64,000 bases of DNA, taken from contig JBHJNQ010000033.1 in assembly GCA_050330635.1 (NCBI GenBank), forward strand, positions 1 to 64,000, read 5' to 3'. A program made the translations under genes and the position numbers. Under the pieces are notes generated by a model that had not been told where the DNA came from, made no database searches, and was given only the letters and a program-made list of their open reading frames with translations. The stretch's first letter is position 1, and each line of letters opens with the position of its first letter. Origin of the DNA: CADEDH01 sp050330635 (GTDB taxonomy: Bacteria; Actinomycetota; Acidimicrobiia; Acidimicrobiales; SZUA-35). Shown here piece after piece: positions 41,278 to 48,083 of the stretch.

Positions 41278-41814
41278 ATGCGACGTTCGGTCACCCTGTT
41301 CGCCGCACTCCTGGTGCTGGGGGCCTGTTCGTCGGGCGACGACTCGGCCACCGACGCCGAGGGTGTCGAGACCGCCGCCGACCAGACCACCGAGGGGAGC
41401 CTGTCCCGGCAGATCTCGGGCGGGAACCTCTGGGAGGTCACGGCCACACCCCCGGTCGACATCACCGACGCCGTCCTGGGGGCCAGCGAGTACGCCGAGC
41501 CACCGCCCGATGGGGTCGTCTACGCCGGCACCGAGTTGACGATGACACTGGTGAGCCTCGGCGAGGATGCCTCGACGACGCCGGGCATCGACTGGACCAT
41601 TGACATGGAGAGCCCGGACGCGACCTACGGGTTCTCCACCATGGGACTGCCCGGGTGCGGGGCGCCGCCCGACGAGATCGACCTGGTGTCGGAGCTGGCG
41701 GTCGGCGCCACGGTGAGCGGCACCTACTGCATCCCCGTTCCCGCCGACCAGGTCGACCAGGTCAGGGTGGTGATCGAGTCGGTGTCCGGCGAACGGCTGA
41801 CGGCCAGCCCCTGA
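41278..41814 (+). CDS. secreted lipoprotein, possibly DUF4352-like
   Basis: A 178-residue exported lipoprotein. The signal peptide (1-15) ends in the lipobox LVLGAC, followed by a Ser/Asp/Thr-rich spacer. The remaining domain (about 50-178) is beta-rich, with WEVTATP, TELTMTLVSLGED and a pair of cysteines (GCGAPP and GTYCIP) that may form a disulfide. This layout recalls DUF4352-type lipoproteins; the assignment is tentative. GGAGAGGAA precedes ATG 41278 and a TAGATT box lies at 41184-41189. It sits between smc and the mutM-like gene on the opposite strand. Confidence 0.75.
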   Translation: MRRSVTLFAALLVLGACSSGDDSATDAEGVETAADQTTEGSLSRQISGGNLWEVTATPPVDITDAVLGASEYAEPPPDGVVYAGTELTMTLVSLGEDASTTPGIDWTIDMESPDATYGFSTMGLPGCGAPPDEIDLVSELAVGATVSGTYCIPVPADQVDQVRVVIESVSGERLTASP

Positions 41815-41980
41815 TCGCCACCTCGGACCCTGGGCCGTCCGCATCGCCAGCGAACGGCCGGGTCGGAACGCCAGCAGGCCCGGTCGTTACCGTGGAAATC
41901 GGCGACGGCCGGGGCGCATCGGCTGAGCACCCGCGCCGCGAGACCCGCGCCGCGAGGCAGCGGGCCAGCCGGCCCGTCGA

Positions 41981-42820
41981 TCAGACCTGGGTGTTGCAGA
42001 AGAAGACGACCTGGTGCTTGAAGCTCGTCTTCTGGATGGGGACGCGGGACCGGGGGCTGAGGTCACCGGCCCGCCCGTAGACGGACAGGTGGTCGGCGTA
42101 CTCGCCGGCCTTGCCCGAGAGGTCGGCGAACGGCCGGTCGGGCAACGACGTGCCCCCGTACTTGATGGCGTCGTGGAGGATCCCGACCACCGACCGGTAC
42201 AGGCGACGGATCTCCTGGGTCGACAACTCGTTGCACCACCGGTCGTGACGGAGGCCGGAGTCGAAGAGGATCTCGTTGGAGTAGATGTCGCCGATCCCGA
42301 CGAAGATCGACCCGTCGGTCAGGAGGAGCTTGAGCGGCATGCGGCGACTCATCACCATCTGGCCGAACTCGATCCACGACACCGGGTGCTCGTGGAGGTC
42401 GAGGCCGATCTGGGCCGGTTCGGGGAGCACCTCGGCCAGTTCGGCGTCGGTCACCACGTGAATGGCGCTGGTGCCGTCATGGTCGAGGATCCGCAGGTCG
42501 CCGCCCTGGGTGAACGTGATGTTGGCGACGGTGTCGTCGGCCTGCTTGTCCTTGCTGGCGGTACGGGCCAGCCGCCCGTTCTCGCCGAGGGAGATGACGA
42601 GGGCGTGCTCGTTGTCGAGCTGCAGCACGAGATCGAGTGCGACCCTGGCCGAGCCTGTCACCTTCGCCCCCGCCAGCGGGTCCTCGAAGCTCTTTCGGGT
42701 CTTGTGGCGGGGCATCGACTTGAGCACGACGGCCTCGGCCGACTTGATCTTCCGGCCCACGACGTCCCGCTCGAGATCGCGTCGCAGCGTCTCGATCTCG
42801 GGAAGCTCAAGTTTGACCAT
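41981..42820 (-). CDS. Fpg/Nei-family DNA glycosylase homologue lacking Pro2 and most zinc cysteines
   Basis: A 279-residue protein in the mutM position between rnc and smc. It aligns through the Fpg fold: LELPEIETLRRDL at the N-terminus, VISLGENGRL, GIGDIYSNEILF (helix-2-turn-helix) and the C-terminal region ending VYGRAG. Normal MutM begins PELPE and uses Pro2 as nucleophile; here Met-Val-Lys precedes LELPE, so the proline is absent. The zinc finger is also lost: three of four cysteines are replaced. It is probably not a standard 8-oxoguanine glycosylase. It overlaps rnc by 14 bases. Confidence 0.85.
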   Translation of the reverse strand: MVKLELPEIETLRRDLERDVVGRKIKSAEAVVLKSMPRHKTRKSFEDPLAGAKVTGSARVALDLVLQLDNEHALVISLGENGRLARTASKDKQADDTVANITFTQGGDLRILDHDGTSAIHVVTDAELAEVLPEPAQIGLDLHEHPVSWIEFGQMVMSRRMPLKLLLTDGSIFVGIGDIYSNEILFDSGLRHDRWCNELSTQEIRRLYRSVVGILHDAIKYGGTSLPDRPFADLSGKAGEYADHLSVYGRAGDLSPRSRVPIQKTSFKHQVVFFCNTQV

Positions 42821-43628
42821 CGGTGTCCTTCTTCTGTTTCACATCCGCCGGCGGCTGCTCGGCTGGTGATCCGTCCGGCTTCGGGTCGGGGACTTCGCCC
42901 CGACCGTTGCCGTGACGGCTGTCGGCCTCGTTGGCCGCCGTCGTCAGGACCGCAACGTAGGCGGAGCGGGCGGCCACCTGCTCGGCCCGCTTCTTCGACG
43001 TCCCGGCCCCATGGCCCCGTGGCACCCCGTCGATGATGGTGACTGCGGTGAACCGTTTGTCGTGATCGGGCCCCGACCCGTCGATCTGGTAGACGGGGGT
43101 CCCGAGGGCGAGGCGGGCCGTCAGCTCCTGGAGCTGGGTCTTGTAATCCTTGCGGCCGGGCTGCTCGGCCGCTTCGACGATGGCGGCGCGGGTGTGATGG
43201 ACGATGACCTGTTGGGCCCGGTCCCAGCCCCCGTCGACGTAGACGGCACCGAAGAGGGCCTCCAGAGCGTCGGCCAGGATCGACTCCTTCTCCCGCCCCC
43301 CCGACTGGTCTTCGCCCTTACCGAGGCGGAGGAGGGGACCGACGCCCAGGTCGTGGCCGAGGTCGGCCAGGGTCGCGGTGTTGACGACCGAGGCCCGCAG
43401 CTTGGCCAGCTGCCCCTCGGGCAGGAGCGGGTAGCTGCGGTAGATGTGGTCGGTGACGACGAGGCCGAGCACCGAATCGCCAAGGAACTCGAGGCGCTCG
43501 TTCGGCAGGTTCTCCGGGTTCTCGGCGCAGAAGCTCCGGTGCGTGAGGGCGAGGACCAGCAAGCCCTGGTCGTCGAAGCGATGACCAAGACGTTCACAGA
43601 ACTCCTCGAACTGGCCCTCATCGATCAG
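42807..43628 (-). CDS. rnc: ribonuclease III, probable CTG start
   Basis: RNase III cleaves double-stranded RNA in rRNA and mRNA processing. The catalytic domain has the signature NERLEFLGDSVLGL and the second acidic motif DALEALFGAVYVDGG. The dsRNA-binding domain follows with DYKTQLQE and GAGTSKKRAEQVAA, and then a charged tail. The conserved opening (about FEEFCERLGHRFDDQGLL) lies upstream of the first TTG, and the only plausible codon there is CTG 43628, two bases after the acpP stop. I therefore give a 273-residue product started by CTG through coupled reinitiation; TTG 43562 would truncate the first helix. Confidence 0.9.
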   Translation of the reverse strand: MIDEGQFEEFCERLGHRFDDQGLLVLALTHRSFCAENPENLPNERLEFLGDSVLGLVVTDHIYRSYPLLPEGQLAKLRASVVNTATLADLGHDLGVGPLLRLGKGEDQSGGREKESILADALEALFGAVYVDGGWDRAQQVIVHHTRAAIVEAAEQPGRKDYKTQLQELTARLALGTPVYQIDGSGPDHDKRFTAVTIIDGVPRGHGAGTSKKRAEQVAARSAYVAVLTTAANEADSRHGNGRGEVPDPKPDGSPAEQPPADVKQKKDTDGQT

Positions 43629-43630
43629 TG

Positions 43631-43924
43631 TTACGCCCCAACCCTGCTGTGCACGTAGTCGACGGCGTCGCGCACCGTCTTCAGATCCTGGAGGTCCTCG
43701 TCTTCGATACGGAACCCCACGGTCCTCTCCCCCAGCTCATCCTCCAGCGCCTCCACCAGCTCGATCAGGGCCAGGGAGTCGGCGTCGAGGTCATCGGCGA
43801 ACGACGCCCCCTCGCGGATCTCGTCCGGCTCGATCTCGAGGATGTCGGCCAGCCGGTCGCGGATGAGGTCGACGACATCGCCGCGGGACATCGGCGGCTG
43901 CTCCATATGTGTCTCTGCGGGCAT
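43631..43924 (-). CDS. acpP: acyl carrier protein
   Basis: The carrier of acyl chains in fatty acid synthesis. The 97-residue product has the phosphopantetheine attachment site DADSLALIELVEALED with Ser50, within an acidic four-helix fold. The start is ATG 43924, preceded by GGAGG at good spacing. It lies between plsX and rnc, a well-known arrangement that links fatty acid and phospholipid synthesis with RNA processing. A DnaA-box-like 9-mer (TGTGGAAAA, 44021) lies in the 141-base gap to plsX. Confidence 0.94.
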   Translation of the reverse strand: MPAETHMEQPPMSRGDVVDLIRDRLADILEIEPDEIREGASFADDLDADSLALIELVEALEDELGERTVGFRIEDEDLQDLKTVRDAVDYVHSRVGA

Positions 43925-44065
43925 GCAAGAACCTCCGGAACCCGTACCGGCCGGCGACCAGTCGCGGGTAGCCACTGCTGGGGACGCAAGCCTAGCTCAA
44001 ATCGGTGGATCACGACGGCTTGTGGAAAACGACCGCTCCGGGGAAAACAGCGGTTGGACCTGCGA

Positions 44066-45064
44066 TCAGATGGAGCCCACTACCTGGCGAAGGCTCTCGA
44101 CGATCCCGATATCCACAAGGCCATCGGCGGTGACGATGGCATTGGCGATGGCGATGGCCGACGACGATCCGTGGGAGATGACGGTCACCTGCCGGGTGCC
44201 GAGCAGCATGGCGGCCCCGGTGAGGGTGGGATCGAACCCGTCGAACACGGGGTCGAGCACTGCGTCGACCACCGGCGCGGTGGCCGTGACCTGGGGATTC
44301 GAGCGCAACGCGGCCCGAACCGTTCGCTCGAAGGTGACGTAGCCGCCCTCCAGCGACTTGAGCACGACGTTGCCGGTGAACCCGTCGGTGACGATCACGT
44401 CGGCCGTGCCGGCCATCACGTCACGGCCCTCGACGTTGCCGATGTACTCCGCGCCGCACCCCCCGGCCCAGTCGCCGGTCTCGAGCAGCTCGCACGCCGC
44501 CTTGACTAGGGCGTTGCCCTTGCCCGCCTCCTCGCCGATGGTGAGAATGCCCACTCTCGGTCGCTCGACACCGAACAGCTCGCGGGCATAGACGGTGCCC
44601 ATCACGGCGAACTGCACGAGCCACTCGGGCTGGCAGTCGGCGTTGGCCCCACAGTCGAGCAGCGTGCAGGGGTTGGTGCCGGGCACGGGAAAGGGAACGG
44701 CGATGGCGGGGCGGGACACCCCCTTGATGCGGCCCATGCGAAGGAGGGAGGCGGCCATGGCGGCACCGGTGTTGCCGGCGCTCAGCAGCGACGAGGCCCG
44801 ACCGTCCCGCACCGCCTCGGCCGCCCGCACGATGGAAGAATCCTTCAGACGGCGGACGCTGGACGCCGGCTCGGCGCCCATGGCCACCACCTCGGAGGCG
44901 GGGATGACCTCGAGGTCGCCGACGTCGCCCAGCAGGTCGGGGTCGCCGACCAGCACGACGGGGACCCCCCGCTCCTCCGCCGCGACGCGGGCACCGGCCA
45001 CTATCACGGCGGGGGCGTCGTCGCCACCCATGGCGTCGACGGCGACGGGCAGGCGGTCGGTCAC
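44066..45064 (-). CDS. plsX: phosphate acyltransferase PlsX
   Basis: PlsX makes acyl-phosphate from acyl-ACP, the first step toward phosphatidic acid with PlsY. The 332-residue protein has the N-terminal VAVDAMGGDDAP, LLSAGNTGA, LDCGANADC and the VTDGFTGNVVLKSLEG motifs. It starts at GTG 45064. It lies between rpmF and acpP on the same strand with short gaps, so it is likely co-transcribed. Confidence 0.95.
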   Translation of the reverse strand: MTDRLPVAVDAMGGDDAPAVIVAGARVAAEERGVPVVLVGDPDLLGDVGDLEVIPASEVVAMGAEPASSVRRLKDSSIVRAAEAVRDGRASSLLSAGNTGAAMAASLLRMGRIKGVSRPAIAVPFPVPGTNPCTLLDCGANADCQPEWLVQFAVMGTVYARELFGVERPRVGILTIGEEAGKGNALVKAACELLETGDWAGGCGAEYIGNVEGRDVMAGTADVIVTDGFTGNVVLKSLEGGYVTFERTVRAALRSNPQVTATAPVVDAVLDPVFDGFDPTLTGAAMLLGTRQVTVISHGSSSAIAIANAIVTADGLVDIGIVESLRQVVGSI

Positions 45065-45101
45065 GTGAGGATGGCCGCCCGGGCGCCGGCGACGAACGGC
45101 G

Positions 45102-45281
45102 TCAGTTGACGTCGATGGCCTGGCGGTTGTGATACCAACCGCACGTCCCGCACACCCGGTGGGGTTGCTTGACCGAGCCGCACCGGGGGCAGCTGCTGCG
45201 GGCCGGGGTGCTCAGCGTCCAGGCCGCGGCGCGACGGCTGCGGGTCTTCGACTTCGACTTCTTCTTCTTGGGGACAGCCAT
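45102..45281 (-). CDS. rpmF: 50S ribosomal protein L32
   Basis: A 59-residue basic ribosomal protein starting MAVPKKKKSKSKTRSRRA, with the zinc-binding cysteines in two CxxC pairs (CPRCG and CGTCG), the zinc-containing C+ form. It is between DUF177 and plsX, the standard order. The 210 bases upstream, before the DUF177 gene, hold no gene or clear motif. Confidence 0.95.
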   Translation of the reverse strand: MAVPKKKKSKSKTRSRRAAAWTLSTPARSSCPRCGSVKQPHRVCGTCGWYHNRQAIDVN

Positions 45282-45491
45282 GAGCGGAACCTGCCGGTCG
45301 TCTCGGTGAGCCTTGCGGCCTTCGTTGGTGCGAACTGGTGTGCGTCGACATCCGCACGACCGGGAAAGGCTACCGGCTGGCGAGCCGGACTCCGACATGG
45401 CCGACATCGCCATGGACGGCAGCCCCCGGGAGCCACCGGCCACGAGCTCGATCGGATGAGGAAGGGGCGGTGACGGCCGGGGATCGTCGAT

Positions 45492-46070
45492 TCAGTTGTC
45501 GTCGACCTGACCGAGATCGAGCTCGGCGAGGGCCGACCACCGGGGGTCGATCCGCTCCTCGTCGTCGCTGTCGTCGTCGACCTCGTCGGCGGCGGCGCGT
45601 GCCGGGTAGCGCTCCGGGTCGGGTCCAGCGCACTCCTCCCGGCACAGAGGGGCCAGGGGCAGGGACAGCGCCACGGCGTCACGCACGACCGGCACGAGAT
45701 CGATCTGGTCGCCGTCGAAGTCGATGAGGTCCGAGTCGTCAGGGGCGCCGACCTGGAAGATCTCGTCGATCTCGACCTCGACCGATCCGCAGGTGAGGCC
45801 GAGGCAACGACGGCAGTCACCCTCCCAGTCGAACGAGACGGCACCCGTGACCGACACCCCCCGCTCGATCGACTCGACCGTCACCACGCCGACGACGGGC
45901 CGCTCGACGGTCCGGGTCGCCACGACCGTGAGCGGATCGGGGATGATGTCGATCTCCACGTCACGGCGCTGGCCCAACCGGCGCCGCAGGTCGGCGACGT
46001 TGACCGGGAGCCGGGACGGCCGGGGGGGCCACGTCCGCTCGCCCCCGCCGAGCGACGCGGACCCGTTCAC
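45492..46070 (-). CDS. DUF177 (YceD) family protein
   Basis: A 192-residue member of the YceD family, found next to rpmF in most bacteria and linked to 23S rRNA or ribosome metabolism. The conserved region has DCRRCL and a second pair of cysteines in PLCREEC, with the pattern DLVPVVRDAVALSLPLAPLC. The C-terminal tail is very acidic. Its GTG start overlaps the stop of the upstream coiled-coil gene. Confidence 0.88.
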   Translation of the reverse strand: MNGSASLGGGERTWPPRPSRLPVNVADLRRRLGQRRDVEIDIIPDPLTVVATRTVERPVVGVVTVESIERGVSVTGAVSFDWEGDCRRCLGLTCGSVEVEIDEIFQVGAPDDSDLIDFDGDQIDLVPVVRDAVALSLPLAPLCREECAGPDPERYPARAAADEVDDDSDDEERIDPRWSALAELDLGQVDDN

Positions 46071-46711
46071 GACCGCAGATCGCTCTCGAGCTCGTCGACC
46101 GAACCATCGAGATCGATCTGGTCGGGGTCCCAGCCGTCGCCGGCGCCCCAGTCGGGCGACGGGGCCGCCACGCTCGACATCCCCAGCAGCTTCTTGCGGC
46201 CCCGCTGGACCGTCTCTGTCGTCTGCACCAGAACCGACTCGAAGCGGGCCAGCTTGCGGTCGCAGTACTCCTCGACCTGACGCTTCATCGTGTTCGCCTC
46301 CCGGCGGGCGTCGTCGAGGATCTGGCGGGCCCGGGCCTCGGCGTCCTTCACCACCTGTTGGCGCTCGACCATGCGGCTCACCTGGACCCGCCCCTCGTCG
46401 ATCAGGGCCTGGTGCTCCCGTCGGGCCTTGGCGATGAAGTCCTCCCGCTCCTTCAGCAACCAGCGCGCCGCCCTGACCTCGTCCGGGAGCTGCTCCTGGG
46501 CCTGCTCGAGGAGGTGGAGGAGCTCGTCGCGGGGCACCTTGACGGTGGTCGACATCGGCAGAGGACGGGCCTCGGCCAGGATCTCGATGGCCTCCTCCAG
46601 CAGGGCCTCGACCTCCGGCACGGCGTAGGGGTTGGGCAGCTCGAACTCGTCGACCTCGCCGTCCACCTCATCGTCGTCGTACTCGTCGTCGTAGTCGTGA
46701 TCGTCGCTCAT
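46067..46711 (-). CDS. SepIVA/DivIVA-like coiled-coil protein
   Basis: A 214-residue soluble protein, strongly acidic at its start, with a long helical coiled coil (about 75-170) rich in Arg, Glu and Gln, including ARRWLLKE-type heptads, REHQALIDEGR and ARARQILDDAR. Similar proteins are often mislabelled ATP synthase subunit B. In mycobacteria the gene at this locus, near coaD and DUF177-rnc-fpg-smc, is the DivIVA-like division regulator SepIVA, so a role in cell growth or division is likely by synteny. It overlaps coaD by four bases. Confidence 0.75.
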   Translation of the reverse strand: MSDDHDYDDEYDDDEVDGEVDEFELPNPYAVPEVEALLEEAIEILAEARPLPMSTTVKVPRDELLHLLEQAQEQLPDEVRAARWLLKEREDFIAKARREHQALIDEGRVQVSRMVERQQVVKDAEARARQILDDARREANTMKRQVEEYCDRKLARFESVLVQTTETVQRGRKKLLGMSSVAAPSPDWGAGDGWDPDQIDLDGSVDELESDLRS

Positions 46712-47193
46712 GGGTCCGACCTCCGTGCTCGCAGCCGCGACATCACCGCCGGGGGCACCACGCCGCTCACGTCGCCGCCGGCGCCGGCGATCTCCCGCAC
46801 ATAGCGCGACGAGACCAGGGCATGGGGGCCGATGCCCGGGATGAACAGGGTGGGGATCCCCCCTCCGGTGGCGGCGTTCATGTTGGCCTGGAGCATCTCG
46901 GCGTCGGCGTCGGTGTTGCTCCGCACACCCTTGACCAGGCAGTCGGCCCCGTTGTCGGCCGCGGCGACGGTGACGAGACCGGCGAACGTGACGACGTCGA
47001 CCTTGCCGAGGGGGGCCACCACCTCCCGGATCATCCCGACCCGTTCCTCCACCGCGAAGTAACCCGACGGCTTCTCCGGGTTGTGGCCGACGGCCACGAT
47101 CACCCGATCGAAGATCCGGCACCCGATCTCGATGACGGCCACGTGCCCGAGGTGGATCGGATCATAGGATCCGGGGTAGAGGGCCACGGCCAT
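46708..47193 (-). CDS. coaD: phosphopantetheine adenylyltransferase
   Basis: CoaD catalyses the penultimate step of coenzyme A synthesis. ATG 47193, preceded by AGGAAGGA, gives 161 residues, the normal length. The nucleotidyltransferase motif YPGSYDPIHLGH is at about 6-17, with RSNTDADAEML and the C-terminal VSSRYVREI pattern that replaces the usual ISSTxVRE. It overlaps the SepIVA-like gene as ATGA and follows rsmD after about 100 bases. Confidence 0.93.
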   Translation of the reverse strand: MAVALYPGSYDPIHLGHVAVIEIGCRIFDRVIVAVGHNPEKPSGYFAVEERVGMIREVVAPLGKVDVVTFAGLVTVAAADNGADCLVKGVRSNTDADAEMLQANMNAATGGGIPTLFIPGIGPHALVSSRYVREIAGAGGDVSGVVPPAVMSRLRARRSDP

Positions 47194-47295
47194 CGGGGCT
47201 GTCCTTCCTGGGGTTCGGGTCGGATCGGTGGTGAGGCGCAGATCGACCAGGAGGGGGCGGTTGCCCAACCACCCCAGCCGGCGCCTTCCTCAACG

Positions 47296-47862
47296 CTAGC
47301 CGCCGGCGTCGGTCGAGCGAGCTATCCCCTCGGGCGACGAGGTCGGATCGAGACGGCGGGCGATTACGATGTTGGCCCGTCCATAGGTCCGACGCTTCAC
47401 CTCCTCCCAGCCCTGCAGCAACACGATCGGCGTCTCGGCGTGGCCGACGACGAACCCGGCCCGCAGCCCGCCCAGCACGACGGGCCACGCATCGAGGGCG
47501 TAGGGCGGGTCGCAGAAGGCGAGATCGACCTCCGGCAGGCGGTCCAGGGCCCGTTCGACCGGCCCCGTCTCGACGACGGCCCGGTCGGCGAAACCCAGGG
47601 TCTCGAGGTTGCGGCGCAGTACCTCGACGGCGGGCCGGGCCGCCTCGACGAAGGTGACGGCGGCCGCCCCCCGGCTTAGGGCCTCGATCCCGAACGACCC
47701 ACTCCCGGCGAAGAGGTCGACGACGGTTGCACCGTCGAGGTCGACGACGGTGCCGAGCATGTTGAAGATGCCCTCCTTGGCCCGGTCGGTGATGGGCCGG
47801 GTCGCTCGCCCCGGCGGCGCCTGCAACCTGCGACCCCGGGCGGTCCCGGCGATGACCCGCAT
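47296..47862 (-). CDS. rsmD: 16S rRNA (guanine966-N2)-methyltransferase RsmD
   Basis: RsmD methylates G966 of 16S rRNA with S-adenosylmethionine. The 188-residue enzyme has RVIAGTARGRRL and the SAM loop VVDLFAGSGSFGIEALSRGA (about 48-67), and the catalytic DPPY motif (about 125). ATG 47862 follows a TACCGT box at 6 bases. It is upstream of coaD, as in most bacteria, and diverges from a small zinc-ribbon gene with a 22-base gap. Confidence 0.93.
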   Translation of the reverse strand: MRVIAGTARGRRLQAPPGRATRPITDRAKEGIFNMLGTVVDLDGATVVDLFAGSGSFGIEALSRGAAAVTFVEAARPAVEVLRRNLETLGFADRAVVETGPVERALDRLPEVDLAFCDPPYALDAWPVVLGGLRAGFVVGHAETPIVLLQGWEEVKRRTYGRANIVIARRLDPTSSPEGIARSTDAGG

Positions 47863-47868
47863 CCGGGC

Positions 47869-47878
47869 ACGGTACCGT
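47869..47878. promoter_or_regulatory. palindromic divergent -10 element (ACGGTACCGT)
   Basis: The 10-base palindrome provides TACCGT on both strands: 6 bases before the rsmD ATG on the minus strand and 6 bases before the zinc-ribbon ATG on the plus strand. Both genes would be leaderless and share overlapping promoters, so polymerase cannot occupy both at once. Confidence 0.5.
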
Positions 47879-47884
47879 CGGGGC

Positions 47885-48055
47885 ATGCCTCGGCCCGACC
47901 TCCAGATCATCTGCGTCGACTGCGGAGGGGAGTGCTTCCCCCTCGGCTGGCATCCGGAGGATGGTGACGTCGACGACGGCACCGTCGTCCCGTACCGGTG
48001 CCGGGACTGTCTCGACCGCTGGGACGTCGTGGTCGGCGAACCCGACCACTTCTGA
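47885..48055 (+). CDS. small zinc-ribbon protein (56 residues)
   Basis: A 56-residue protein beginning MPRPDLQIICVDCGGEC with a first CxxC at residues 10-13 and a second pair, YRCRDC, near residue 42, separated by an acidic segment. The spacing suits a single zinc ribbon. It ends GEPDHF. The TACCGT box 6 bases upstream supports the start. The mrpA start is 28 bases downstream, so it may lead the Mrp operon. Its function is unknown. Confidence 0.7.
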   Translation: MPRPDLQIICVDCGGECFPLGWHPEDGDVDDGTVVPYRCRDCLDRWDVVVGEPDHF

Positions 48056-48083
48056 CGGCCGCCGGCCATCGACGACGCGCACC

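Noticed and set aside
44021..44029. Further DnaA box (TGTGGAAAA) upstream of acpP
   Set aside because: It is a single imperfect 9-mer in an intergenic region; one isolated match is expected by chance.
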